From an uncultured Selenomonas sp. (GTDB lineage Bacteria > Bacillota > Negativicutes > Selenomonadales > Selenomonadaceae): a stretch of DNA of 64,000 nucleotides. Below, one piece after another: positions 16,156 through 24,449 of the stretch. The notes beneath the pieces are model-generated. The model was not told the origin of the DNA and ran no database searches. It was given only the letters and a program-made list of their open reading frames with translations. Every line of letters starts with the position of its first letter. Within the stretch, counting starts at the first letter, position 1. The stretch is taken from positions 1 through 64,000 of the forward strand of contig CAKPXP010000009.1 of assembly GCA_934202005.1 (NCBI GenBank). Reading direction: 5' to 3'. Both the position numbers and the translations under genes were made by a program.

Positions 16156-17262
16156 ATGAGTGGTTGGAAGATCGCCGGGCTGGTATGTTTCGCAGCGGCG
16201 CTCGTTGAGGGGTGGCAGGGACAGCCGTCGGCTGCGGTCGGGATGCTGGTTCTGGCCATCGGCTGTGCCGGCGTCGTCCTCGCGCGGCGGCCGCGCACAC
16301 AGGCGCAGCGCATCGCCGCGCTCTCTGCCGAGCAGCTCGCCGCGGTTCCTGCCGAGGAGCAGGCGCTCACGACGGAGCTCTATGAGAAGGCGCAGCGGGA
16401 TTATCTCGCTGTGGAACAGGCGCGCCATGCGGTGAAGGACGAGCGGCTTGCGCGCGCACTCGCGGCGCTGCAGCCCCTGAGCGCGCGCATCATGGCGTAT
16501 CTTCGGCAGCATCCGGAGAAAATCATGCTCGCGCGCAAGTTCATCGACTACTATCAGGATCGCGCCGCGCAGCTCGCGGCGGAGTATCAGGAGCTCGAGG
16601 CGACGGGGCTCGCGACGCCGCAGGTAGAGGAGACGAAGCGGCACATCAGCGAGGTGGTAGCAAGCTTCGAGCAGGTCTATACCGCGGCGTTTGAAAAGCT
16701 GCTCACAGAGAAACTGCTCGATGTGGATGCCGAGCTCAAGGTGATGGAGCAGACGCTCGACGCGGAGGGCATCGCGCGCGTGCCGGAGGCGGATGAGGAT
16801 GAGGTGCAGGCGGCTGCCGGAGACTCGTATGGCGAACAGGCACAGGTGGACGAGTCGGTAGCGGCAGACGCGGCGCAGGCGGCAGGCGAGGCAGTGCCGC
16901 CGGGCGGCGCGCCGCAGACAGCGGGAGCGGCGCCGCAGGCCCCGCAAGGCGCACCGTGGCTGCGTCATCCAGGCTGCGGCCGCGGCAGGCGGCTCGCGCG
17001 GCGCCTGCCCGAGGAGCGCACGGTCATCCCCGTGCCGCTCGAGGCCGACGTGCGGCGGCAGCGCATCGTGATGAGCGTGCTCGCCATCCTGTTCGGCACG
17101 TTCGGCGCGCATAAGTTCTTCCAGGGGCGCATCGGCATGGGCATCCTCTACATGGTGTTCTGCGGTACGGGCATCCCGACCATCGTCGGCCTCTGCGAGG
17201 GCATTCGCTACGCGACCATGCCGCTCGAGCGTTTCTATGAAAAGGTCTACCGCCCCTGCTGA
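16156..17262 (+). CDS. XpaC-like protein with C-terminal TM2 domain
   Basis: A 368-residue membrane protein. The N terminus has two short hydrophobic segments (residues 5-43). Residues of about 60-220 match the XpaC family (5-bromo-4-chloroindolyl phosphate hydrolysis protein), seen in YLRQHPEKIMLARKFIDYY and the helical region that follows. An Ala/Pro/Gln-rich linker (about 235-275) leads to a TM2 domain (residues 305-360: LFGTFGAHKFFQGRIGMG). Joining XpaC to TM2 is not the usual arrangement. It is 23 bases upstream of telA, its usual partner in Firmicutes. Biochemical function is unknown. Confidence 0.78.
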   Translation: MSGWKIAGLVCFAAALVEGWQGQPSAAVGMLVLAIGCAGVVLARRPRTQAQRIAALSAEQLAAVPAEEQALTTELYEKAQRDYLAVEQARHAVKDERLARALAALQPLSARIMAYLRQHPEKIMLARKFIDYYQDRAAQLAAEYQELEATGLATPQVEETKRHISEVVASFEQVYTAAFEKLLTEKLLDVDAELKVMEQTLDAEGIARVPEADEDEVQAAAGDSYGEQAQVDESVAADAAQAAGEAVPPGGAPQTAGAAPQAPQGAPWLRHPGCGRGRRLARRLPEERTVIPVPLEADVRRQRIVMSVLAILFGTFGAHKFFQGRIGMGILYMVFCGTGIPTIVGLCEGIRYATMPLERFYEKVYRPC

Positions 17263-17285
17263 GAGGGGAGTCTGGAGGAAAACGT

Positions 17286-18455
17286 ATGGCAGAGATCAAT
17301 CTCGAGGATCTGATGAAGGCAAAGCGCGGGGACGCGGCGGAGGCAGCGCCAGCGGAGGCGCCCGCCGCCCTGGCGGAGACCGTCGCGCGGCAGGTGGCGC
17401 AGCTCACGGCCGAGGAGCGGCAGAAGGTCGAGTCCATCAAGGAGAAGATCGACCTCACGGACGCGCGCACGGCGCTCACGTTCGGCGCGCCCGCGCAGAA
17501 GGAGATCGCGGACTTTTCCGAGCATATCCTCAGCGAGGTGCGCACGAAGGACGCGGGCCCTGTGGGCGAGCTGCTCACGAGTCTCGTCACGAATGTGCGC
17601 GCCTACGACGCGGCCCAGCAGAAGGGCTTTCTCGAAAAGATTCCCTTCGTCGGCGGACTCGCGCAGAAGGCCCGGCAGAAAAAGGCGGGCTATGACAAGC
17701 TCTCGGCGCAGGTCAGCCGCATCGAGGCGGGGCTCGAGCAGGCGCGGCTCAAGATGATGAAGGATGTTGCGCTCTTCGATGGCCTCTATGAGAAGAACCT
17801 CGCCTATTTCAAGGATCTCCAACTCTACATCACGGCGGGCGAGGAGAAACTCCGGGAGATGCAGGAGCAGACGCTGCCGAAGCTGCGCGCGCAGGCGGCG
17901 GAGGCGCATGATCCGATGGCCGTGCAGGTCGTCGCGGATTTCGAGCAGAGCGTCGCGCGTTTCGAGAAAAAGGTGCACGATCTGAAGCTCAGCCGCACGA
18001 TCGCCATCCAGACCGCGCCGCAGATCCGCCTGATCCAGAACAATGACAAGGCGCTCATCGACCGCGTGCAGACGGCCGTCTACAGCACGATCCCGCTCTG
18101 GAAGAATCAGCTCGTCATCGCGCTCGGCCTCGCCTCGCAGCGGCAGGTGCTCGACATGCAGCGCGCCGTGAGCGATACGACGAACGAGCTCCTCGAGCGC
18201 AACGCCGCGCTGCTCAAGGCAAATACGCTCGAGACGGCGGCGGAGAACGAGCGCGGCGTCGTCGACATCGCGACGGTCAAGAAGGTCAACGAGGAGCTCA
18301 TCGCGACCATCGAGGAGAGCGTCAAGATCCAGCAGGAGGGGCGCGCGAAGCGCCAGGCGGCGGAGCAGGAGCTCGCCGCCATCGAGGGCAGGCTGCGCGA
18401 CACGCTGCTCGCGCACAGCACGCGGCAGGCGGGAGATCCCGCTGGGAAGCGCTGA
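17286..18455 (+). CDS. TelA/YaaN-family toxic anion resistance protein
   Basis: The 389-residue protein is soluble and largely coiled-coil. FVGGLAQKARQKKAGYDKL, QTAPQIRLIQNNDKALIDRVQTAV and IPLWKNQLVIALGL are strong matches to the TelA family, named for tellurite resistance and often associated with cell-envelope stress (lantibiotics, nisin). It starts at ATG 17286 after GGGGAGTCTGGAGG and forms an operon with the XpaC-like gene, the standard pairing (xpaC-yaaN in Bacillus). Its molecular role is not established. Confidence 0.88.
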   Translation: MAEINLEDLMKAKRGDAAEAAPAEAPAALAETVARQVAQLTAEERQKVESIKEKIDLTDARTALTFGAPAQKEIADFSEHILSEVRTKDAGPVGELLTSLVTNVRAYDAAQQKGFLEKIPFVGGLAQKARQKKAGYDKLSAQVSRIEAGLEQARLKMMKDVALFDGLYEKNLAYFKDLQLYITAGEEKLREMQEQTLPKLRAQAAEAHDPMAVQVVADFEQSVARFEKKVHDLKLSRTIAIQTAPQIRLIQNNDKALIDRVQTAVYSTIPLWKNQLVIALGLASQRQVLDMQRAVSDTTNELLERNAALLKANTLETAAENERGVVDIATVKKVNEELIATIEESVKIQQEGRAKRQAAEQELAAIEGRLRDTLLAHSTRQAGDPAGKR

Positions 18456-18501
18456 TGGAGCGAGGGACATCACGCCTGTCTCTGCTGAGAGGAGGAGTTT
18501 T

Positions 18502-19701
18502 TTGAACTGGAAAGCCGTTCTGGCCATCATCATCTGCAATATCCTTTTCATGTCGTCGAGCTATACGATGCTCATCCCGTTCCTGCCGCTCTATCTCACG
18601 ACGGAGCTCGGCGTCGCGCCGGAGCATGTGAATCTCTGGTCGGGCATCGTCTTTTCCTCGACGTTCGCCGTGTCCGCCGTCATGGCGCCCATCTGGGGCC
18701 GGCTGGCGGACACGCGCGGCAAGCGCGTCATGGCGATGCGCGCGAGTTTTCTGCTCTCCGTGAGCTATTTCCTCGGCGGCATCGTCGAGACGCCCGGCGA
18801 GCTCACGGCCATGCGGATGTTCCAGGGCTTCGCCGCGGGGCTCTGGCCGATGGATCTCGCGATCATGACGCTCTACGCGCCGGCCGCAAAGCTCGGTCTC
18901 TGTCTCGGCATCATGCAGGGCGTGCTCACGGCGGGCGGCGTTGTGGGGCCGCTTTTGGGCGGTGTGCTCGCGGAGTGCTTCGGCATGCGCATGTCGTTCT
19001 TCCTCGCGGCGGGCGCGCTCTTCGTCAATTTCCTCGCGTTCGCCTTTTTCATCAAGGAGCCGCCGGCGTCGCTCGCGGCGATGGCGGCGCAGAAAGCGGG
19101 GAACGACGTGCCGCAGCCGAGCGTCTGGAAGATGCCGCTCCTTCGGAACATGCTGCTCTGTGGCACGGTCGTGCAGATGGTCATCCTCATCCTGCAGCCG
19201 ATCCTCACGACGTACATCGCGCACCTCGCGGGCGACCTGCCGAACATCGTCTTCGTCGCGGGCCTCGTATTCTCGCTCGGCGGCATCGCGGGCGCGCTCG
19301 CAGCGCCCTTCTGGGGGAAGCTCGGTCAGCGCCGCGGCTTCTTCCGCGCGATGTGCGCGGCGCTCTTCCTCGCGGGCTGCGCCATGCTCGTGCAGGGCAT
19401 GCCGGACACGCTCGTGCCATTCGCCGTCATGCAGTTCGTCGGCGGACTCTTTTTCTGCGGCATCCACCCGTCCATCAACGCAGTGCTCGCGCAGAATTCC
19501 CCGGCGGCGATCAAGGGGCGGATTTTCGGCTTGCTCTTTTCCGCGCAGCAGGTCGGCTCGATGGCGGGGCCGCTGCTCGGCGGCCTCGTCGCGACATGGC
19601 TCGGCATGCATGCGGTCTTCTACTTCGCGGGCAGCATCCTGCTGCTCCTGAGCTTCCTCGTCTGGCGGCGGTATGTCAGGGACGCGGCCGGCGTGGCATG
19701 A
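18502..19701 (+). CDS. MFS transporter, multidrug-efflux type
   Basis: A 399-residue major facilitator with twelve predicted membrane helices in two halves. The loop 2-3 motif reads GRLADTRGKRVM, and the second half repeats it as GKLGQRRGFF. GVLTAGGVVGPLLGGVLAE resembles motif C of drug/proton antiporters. The substrate is not readable. The start is TTG at 18502, with GGAGGAG five bases upstream; there is no ATG nearby in frame. The 46-base gap after telA suggests co-transcription. A MITE copy follows the stop. Confidence 0.85.
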   Translation: MNWKAVLAIIICNILFMSSSYTMLIPFLPLYLTTELGVAPEHVNLWSGIVFSSTFAVSAVMAPIWGRLADTRGKRVMAMRASFLLSVSYFLGGIVETPGELTAMRMFQGFAAGLWPMDLAIMTLYAPAAKLGLCLGIMQGVLTAGGVVGPLLGGVLAECFGMRMSFFLAAGALFVNFLAFAFFIKEPPASLAAMAAQKAGNDVPQPSVWKMPLLRNMLLCGTVVQMVILILQPILTTYIAHLAGDLPNIVFVAGLVFSLGGIAGALAAPFWGKLGQRRGFFRAMCAALFLAGCAMLVQGMPDTLVPFAVMQFVGGLFFCGIHPSINAVLAQNSPAAIKGRIFGLLFSAQQVGSMAGPLLGGLVATWLGMHAVFYFAGSILLLLSFLVWRRYVRDAAGVA

Positions 19702-19719
19702 TGAGATATTCCTTATTTT

Positions 19720-19885
19720 TAAGGAACCACTGATTAATTCGGCACTCCGTCTTCACGCGTCTGCACTGTCCTCTCGTCGTCGACAATCCTCAGCGTAGCT
19801 TCGGCTACGCCTGCGGTTTGTCTCCTAGAGAGATACAGCGCATCCACGTAAATCCGGAGCACCTCATTTAATCAGCGGTTCCTTA
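19720..19885 (+). repeat. MITE copy C (short form, about 166 bp)
   Basis: Ends TAAGGAACCACTGATTAAT and ATTTAATCAGCGGTTCCTTA are bordered by TA. The interior has the GCGTAGCTTCGGCTACGC hairpin. It has the same orientation as copy A and is nearly identical in the middle. It lies 18 bases after the MFS gene. Confidence 0.87.
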
Positions 19886-19996
19886 ATAGCAGAAACCTTT
19901 GGCTGTAACGTGGGCGTGCTAGGATAAAGCAGTGCTCTCAGGCGCTACGTCACAGGGCACGAGGTGGAATGAAGTGAAGAGAAAGAAGGTCGTGTC

Positions 19997-20569
19997 ATGT
20001 CAATCTTGGAAGGACTGCGCGCAAGACGCACGGTGTATCAGTTAAACAAGGAGCTGCCCATCCCGGCAGCGGAGGTCAGGCAGCTCATCGAGGAGACGAC
20101 GGAGCTCGTTCCGGACGCGTTCAACATGAAGAGCGCCCGCGTCGTCATCGCGTTCGGAGAGAAGCAGGATGCGCTCTGGGATGACGTCTACGAGGTGTTC
20201 GGCGGCAAGGTCGTGCGGGAGAAGATCGACGGTTTCCGCGCTGCGGCGGGCACGGTGCTCTATTTCTACGATGAGACGGTCGTCTCTGGCCTGCAGGAAC
20301 AGTTCCCGCTCTATGCGGCGAACTTCCCCATCTGGGCGAATCAGGCGAACGGCATGCTCCAGCTCGCCGTCTGGACGGGGCTGCGCGAAAAGGGCATCGG
20401 TGCGAATCTCCAGCACTACAATCCCGTCATCGACGAGCGCGTCAAGGCGCTCTTCAGCGTGCCCGCCTCTTGGAAGCTCATCGCGCAGATGCCGTTCGGC
20501 GGCATCGCAGCGCAGCCGGAGCCCAAGGAGAAAGAAGACATCGCGCAGCGCGTGCGCTGGGAGGCGTGA
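19997..20569 (+). CDS. Nitroreductase-family oxidoreductase
   Basis: The 190-residue protein fits the FMN-dependent nitroreductase fold of the small Hbn/YdgI-like group: RRTVYQLNKELPIP at the N terminus (FMN phosphate contacts), PDAFNMKSARVVI, and NLQHYNP with a C-terminal PFGGIAAQPEPKE segment. These enzymes reduce nitro compounds or quinones using NAD(P)H; the natural substrate is unknown. It starts at ATG 19997, after GAAAGAAGG. It is monocistronic between a MITE and the tRNA-Val gene. Confidence 0.85.
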   Translation: MSILEGLRARRTVYQLNKELPIPAAEVRQLIEETTELVPDAFNMKSARVVIAFGEKQDALWDDVYEVFGGKVVREKIDGFRAAAGTVLYFYDETVVSGLQEQFPLYAANFPIWANQANGMLQLAVWTGLREKGIGANLQHYNPVIDERVKALFSVPASWKLIAQMPFGGIAAQPEPKEKEDIAQRVRWEA

Positions 20570-20692
20570 GACGCGGCAGGGGTTTGGGTGTTTTCTTGAG
20601 CCCCGTTGAACGTGGACACAGAAAAAACGGCGCGCACGAAAAAAAGACTGGATTTTTCTCCAGTGATGTAGTATAATGTTCTCTGTTGACAA

Positions 20693-20768
20693 GCTCACTT
20701 AGCTCAGTTGGTAGAGCATCTCCGTCACATGGAGGGGGTCGGGGGTTCGAGTCCCTCAGTGAGCACCA
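20693..20768 (+). tRNA. tRNA-Val (anticodon CAC)
   Basis: A full cloverleaf of 76 nt: acceptor GCTCACT/AGTGAGC, D arm GCTC/GAGC, anticodon stem TCTCC/GGAGG with loop GTCACAT (anticodon CAC, reading GUG), and T arm GGGGG-TTCGAGT-CCCTC. The 3' ACCA is encoded. A TATAAT at 20672-20677, 15 bases upstream, is a fitting -10 box. Confidence 0.93.
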
Positions 20769-20840
20769 GAGAGTTCGCGGCACGCCAAGGCGTGCCGCTT
20801 TTGTGTTATGAGGAGAGCAAAAAGCCGGGGAGGGAACAAG

Positions 20841-21530
20841 ATGCAGAGCCATCAGGAGATCTTAGACATACTCAAGGGGAGTGTGCTCACGCGCGGCATG
20901 ACGGAGGAGGAGACGCGGGCGCTGCTCGCATCGAGCCGCGTGCGTCTGCGCTCGCTCGCCAAGGGAGAGATCGTCTTCCACGAGGGGGATACGCCGCGCG
21001 GGCTGTACCTGCTGATCGAGGGCACGCTCGTCATCAAGAAGGATACCTTTTCGGGGCGGCAGATCTTCCTTTCAGAGCTTGAGGAGCCGGGCGAGATGTT
21101 CGGCGAGGTCTACGAGGTGCTGGGGCTTCCCTATGACATGTACGTCGAGGCCGTGACGGGCGCGCGGATCCTCGCACTCGAGAGCGCGCTTTTCTCGCTT
21201 GCGGGCGGCGACCTCTCCCGCCCCGCGCTGCTCGTGCAGCAGAACCTCATGCGCATCTTCGCGCGCAAGGCGTATTTCATGCACAACAAGATCAAGGTGC
21301 TCGCGTCGGGCTCCCTGCGTGAGAAGATCGTGCGGTTCCTCTTCCAGAATCTGCGCGCCGACGGCGTCATAGAGCTCAACGTGAGCCGCGAGTACCTCGC
21401 GGCCTATCTCGCGGTCACGCGTCCCTCGCTCTCGCGCGAGCTCAGCGCCATGGTGCGCGACGGGATCCTTGCGGTCGACGGCCGCAGCATCCGCGTTGCG
21501 GATATGGAGGCGTTCGAGGCGTATCTCTGA
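20841..21530 (+). CDS. Crp/Fnr-family transcriptional regulator
   Basis: A 229-residue regulator. The cyclic-nucleotide-binding-type beta-roll (about 20-130) contains KGEIVFHEGDTPRGLYLLIEGTL. The C-terminal helix-turn-helix (about 165-220) contains REYLAAYLAVTRPSLSRELSAM. No FNR-type N-terminal cysteine cluster is present. This Crp group in Firmicutes often controls anaerobic or nitrosative-stress genes, but the ligand is unknown. ATG 20841 follows GGGGAGGGAACAAG. The frame extends back to 20808 without a better start. Confidence 0.87.
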   Translation: MQSHQEILDILKGSVLTRGMTEEETRALLASSRVRLRSLAKGEIVFHEGDTPRGLYLLIEGTLVIKKDTFSGRQIFLSELEEPGEMFGEVYEVLGLPYDMYVEAVTGARILALESALFSLAGGDLSRPALLVQQNLMRIFARKAYFMHNKIKVLASGSLREKIVRFLFQNLRADGVIELNVSREYLAAYLAVTRPSLSRELSAMVRDGILAVDGRSIRVADMEAFEAYL

Positions 21531-21575
21531 ACGCGGCCGTCTGCGCTGAGGTGATGCGCGCCGCACGGAAAAGAA

Positions 21576-21615
21576 AAAAGACTGGATGCTCCATGAAAAG
21601 AGCGTCCAGTCTTTT
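21576..21615. terminator. Bidirectional terminator
   Basis: AAAAGACTGGATGCT (21576-21590) pairs with AGCGTCCAGTCTTTT (21601-21615), with one weak pair. It serves the converging Crp/Fnr gene and TauE-like gene. Confidence 0.9.
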
Positions 21616-21622
21616 CTGCTGT

Positions 21623-22381
21623 TCAGTGGAAGAGCAGCAGGATGATGCCGCCGGCGGCCGACATGCCGACGATGCAGAATTTGAGCAGCGGCAGCGGCGC
21701 GAGGTGCGTCGCCTTCGCGCCGAACCAGGCGCCGACCATGAGGCCGAGCAGCGTCTCGAGGAAGAGCACTGGCGCGAGGTGGCCGCTCAGGAGGTAGCCG
21801 AGGCCGCCGGCCGCGGAGATGGGGATGATGACCATCATGCAGGTGCCGACAGTCTGCAGGAGCGGCACGCCGAAGACGACCATGAGTGCGAGCTGGATGA
21901 ACGCGGCGGCGCCGATGCCGAACGCGGCGGAGAGAAAGCCGACGAGGACGCCTGTGACGCTGCCGTAGACGTAGAGGCGGCGCCCCGTGAGGAGCGTCTG
22001 GCGCACGGGAAAATGACGTGCGAGCCATGCGCCCTGGTAGATGCGCAGGTAGAGGAGCGCGGCGGAGAGGAGCATCATGGCGGAGGTGGCGAGGGTGAGA
22101 TCGCCCGCGGGCATGATATTCGAGACAGCCGCGCCGAGGAACGCGCCGAGGATGCCGAAGAGGCCGACGATGGCGCCCGTCCGGACGACGACCTCGTGCT
22201 GGCGGAAATGGCTGATCGCGCCGGAGAGCGTCGTGAAGACCATCGAGGCGAGCGCGACGGCGAGCGCCTCGTGGATGGGGACGCCGAAGCCGACATTGAG
22301 CAGCGTGATGGTGACGCCTGCGCCGCCGGCACCGACGAAGCCGATGAGCGCGCCAAGCGCGAGCATGGAGAGAAAGATCAT
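21623..22381 (-). CDS. TauE/SafE-family membrane permease
   Basis: The 252-residue product has about eight membrane helices and the two-fold repeat of the TauE/SafE (DUF81) family: GALIGFVGAGGAGVTITLL near the N terminus and TGVLVGFLSAAFGIGAAAF in the second half. Members are thought to export sulfonates or other sulfur anions. Start 22381 is set by AAGGAGGCTTTCCC. The open frame extends to 22654, but that part is not hydrophobic and overlaps the tRNA region. It ends at the shared terminator. Confidence 0.87.
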   Translation of the reverse strand: MIFLSMLALGALIGFVGAGGAGVTITLLNVGFGVPIHEALAVALASMVFTTLSGAISHFRQHEVVVRTGAIVGLFGILGAFLGAAVSNIMPAGDLTLATSAMMLLSAALLYLRIYQGAWLARHFPVRQTLLTGRRLYVYGSVTGVLVGFLSAAFGIGAAAFIQLALMVVFGVPLLQTVGTCMMVIIPISAAGGLGYLLSGHLAPVLFLETLLGLMVGAWFGAKATHLAPLPLLKFCIVGMSAAGGIILLLFH

Positions 22382-22645
22382 GGGAAAGCCTCCTTGAGAG
22401 GAATCACCGGGGAATATTTCCTGCGTGATTGCGCAGCGCTCTGCCGCGGCAGGCGTGTCTGGCCCGGCAGGCGGGGGCCTGCAAACGGCACGCAAGGGCC
22501 GCACGCCGAAAGCTTTCCTGGTGCAGTCTTTGCGCGTGCAGCAGAGCGTCCGGCGGTATCGTGCCGCCGCGCGCAGGGCCTCAGCGATTCTGAAAGAAAA
22601 AATGATAAACGAAAAGCCATGACCGCAGCCATGGCTTGTATTTGC

Positions 22646-22720
22646 TGGTGACACCTATGGGATTCGAACCCATGAACCCGGCGTGAGAGGCCGGTGTCTT
22701 AACCGCTTGACGAAGGTGCC
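22646..22720 (-). tRNA. tRNA-Glu (anticodon CTC), copy 2
   Basis: The reverse complement starts GGCACCTTCGTCAAGCGG and ends in CCA. The anticodon stem CCGGC/GCCGG closes the loop CTCTCAC (anticodon CTC). It is 75 nt with CCA encoded. It differs from the copy 1 base upstream at only one D-loop base. Confidence 0.93.
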
Positions 22721-22721
22721 C

Positions 22722-22796
22722 TGGTGACACCTATGGGATTCGAACCCATGAACCCGGCGTGAGAGGCCGGTGTCTTAACCACTTGACGAAGGTGCC
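22722..22796 (-). tRNA. tRNA-Glu (anticodon CTC), copy 1
   Basis: It is identical to the neighbouring tRNA except for one D-loop base (AAGTGG instead of AAGCGG). One base separates the two genes, so they must be processed from one precursor. They lie immediately downstream of gltX, whose product charges them. Confidence 0.93.
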
Positions 22797-22844
22797 ATCC
22801 TCTGCTGTGCTGCGTAAGGAGCGCAGCGCTTAAGGACAGATATG

Positions 22845-22873
22845 ATTATATTACAGGGATGCGAGCATGTCAA
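22845..22873 (-). promoter_or_regulatory. Promoter of the tRNA-Glu pair
   Basis: On the minus strand TTGACA (22873-22868), a 17-base spacer and TATAAT (22850-22845) are both perfect consensus hexamers. The -35 box lies inside the last codons of gltX, so the tRNAs have their own strong promoter. Confidence 0.88.
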
Positions 22874-24311
22874 GACTTTTTTTGAGGCGCGCGAGAGAAT
22901 TTTCCTTGCCGAGCAGCGAGAGGATCTCCGTCGCACCGCCGGGGGTGACCTTCTGTCCCGCGGCCGCGATGCGCACGACCCACATCAGGAGTCCTTTCTT
23001 GACGCCGGTCGCCTCGATGTGCGCCTCTAGCTTCGCATAGAGGTTCTCGTTGTTCCACTCCGCCTCGGGGATGGCTTCGAGGAGCGCGATGACGGCGGGC
23101 AAGAGCTCTTTGGCCTTCTCCGGCGTGACCTTGTTGCGCTTGTTGACGTAGAGCTCGGCGTCAAAGGCGGGTGCCTCGATGAGGAAGCGGATCTCATCCG
23201 GGATCTGGCCGAGACGCTCGATGCGCGTGCGCAGCAGGGCAGTGAGCGCGTCCCAATGGGCCTCGAGATAGTCCGGCAGCTCGTCGGCGAAGGGGCGCGC
23301 CATAGCGGCGAACGAGGCGTCGTCCATCGCCTTGAAATACTCGCCGCTGACCCAGCCGAGCTTCGCGTAGTCGAAGACGGCCGGCGACTTGCTGAGGCCC
23401 TCGAGGCTGAAATGCTCGATGAGCTCCTGCATGGAGAAGATCTCCTGGTTCGTGTTCTTCGGGTTCCAGCCGAGCAGCGCGACGTAGTTGACGATGGCCT
23501 GCGGCAGGTAGCCCATCTTCACGAGGTCGTCGAACGAGGTCGCGCCGTGGCGCTTCGAGAGCTTGCTGACGCTACCGTCCTCGTTCTTGCCCATGACGGG
23601 GGCGAGATGGATGAAGACGGGGACGTCCCAGCCGAACGACTCGTAGAGCAGGATGTATTTCGGCGTGGAGGTGATGAACTCCGCGCCGCGCATGATGTGC
23701 GTGATGCCCATGAGGTGATCGTCGATGACGTTGGCGAAGTTGTAGGTCGGCATGCCGTCGCGTTTCAGCAGCACCTGATCCTCAAGCTCGCTGTTCGGGA
23801 TGGTGATGCTCCCATGCAGCACGTCGGCGTAGGTCGTCGCGCCGTCAAGCGGCATCTTCTGGCGGATGACGTAGGGGTCGCCGTTCTTGAGGTGCGCGTC
23901 GATGACGTCCTGCGGCAGGTCGCGGCAGGTGCGGTCGTAGCCGCCGAACTCGCCCGTCGAGTGGTCCTCATCGGGATCGCAGAAGCAGTAGTAGGCGTGG
24001 CCGGTCTTTACGAGCTCCTCCGCGTACTTCTTGTAGAGCGGCAGGCGCTCGCTCTGCACATAGGGGCCGCAGTCCCCGCCGTAGCCGGGGCCCTCGTCTG
24101 GTACGATGCCCGCGAGCTTCAGCGTGCGCTCGATGAAATCGACGGCGTCGGCGACATAGCGCGTGCGGTCGGTGTCCTCGATGCGCAGGATGAAATCGCC
24201 GCCCTGGGATTTTGCGTAGAGATATGCGTAGAGCGCCGTGCGCAGATTGCCGATGTGCATGTAGCCCGTCGGGCTCGGCGCGAAGCGCGTGCGTACTTTC
24301 TTTTCCGTCAA
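22851..24311 (-). CDS. gltX: Glutamyl-tRNA synthetase
   Basis: This enzyme attaches glutamate to tRNA-Glu (and possibly to tRNA-Gln in organisms lacking GlnRS). The 486-residue product has standard length. RFAPSPTGYMHIGN contains the HIGH-type motif (residues 19-22) and SKLSKRHGA is the KMSKS-type loop. The cysteine/histidine-containing insert CFCDPDEDHSTGEFGGYDRTCRDL is present. Start is TTG at 24311, preceded by GGAGGAGGAACCATC. The two tRNA-Glu genes follow directly, a functional pairing. Confidence 0.96.
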   Translation of the reverse strand: MTEKKVRTRFAPSPTGYMHIGNLRTALYAYLYAKSQGGDFILRIEDTDRTRYVADAVDFIERTLKLAGIVPDEGPGYGGDCGPYVQSERLPLYKKYAEELVKTGHAYYCFCDPDEDHSTGEFGGYDRTCRDLPQDVIDAHLKNGDPYVIRQKMPLDGATTYADVLHGSITIPNSELEDQVLLKRDGMPTYNFANVIDDHLMGITHIMRGAEFITSTPKYILLYESFGWDVPVFIHLAPVMGKNEDGSVSKLSKRHGATSFDDLVKMGYLPQAIVNYVALLGWNPKNTNQEIFSMQELIEHFSLEGLSKSPAVFDYAKLGWVSGEYFKAMDDASFAAMARPFADELPDYLEAHWDALTALLRTRIERLGQIPDEIRFLIEAPAFDAELYVNKRNKVTPEKAKELLPAVIALLEAIPEAEWNNENLYAKLEAHIEATGVKKGLLMWVVRIAAAGQKVTPGGATEILSLLGKENSLARLKKSLDMLASL

Positions 24312-24378
24312 GATGGTTCCTCCTCCTGGATGGTCGTTGTTTCTTCTAAAGAGAAAGTATACTACAAATAAAGAAAAT

Positions 24379-24406
24379 AAGGAACCACTGTTTCAGCAGT
24401 GGTTCC
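24379..24406 (-). terminator. Terminator of dhaL, resembling joined MITE ends
   Basis: Read on the minus strand, GGAACCACTG, a short CTGAAA loop and CAGTGGTTCC are followed by TTATTTTC. The stem sequence is the same as the outer 10 bp of the MITE ends (compare copy C, GGAACCACTG). It lies between dhaL and gltX. Confidence 0.75.
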
Positions 24407-24449
24407 CGGTGCTGGTGAAATTTTCTGCGAGGAACGGCGCGCCCAGCTC

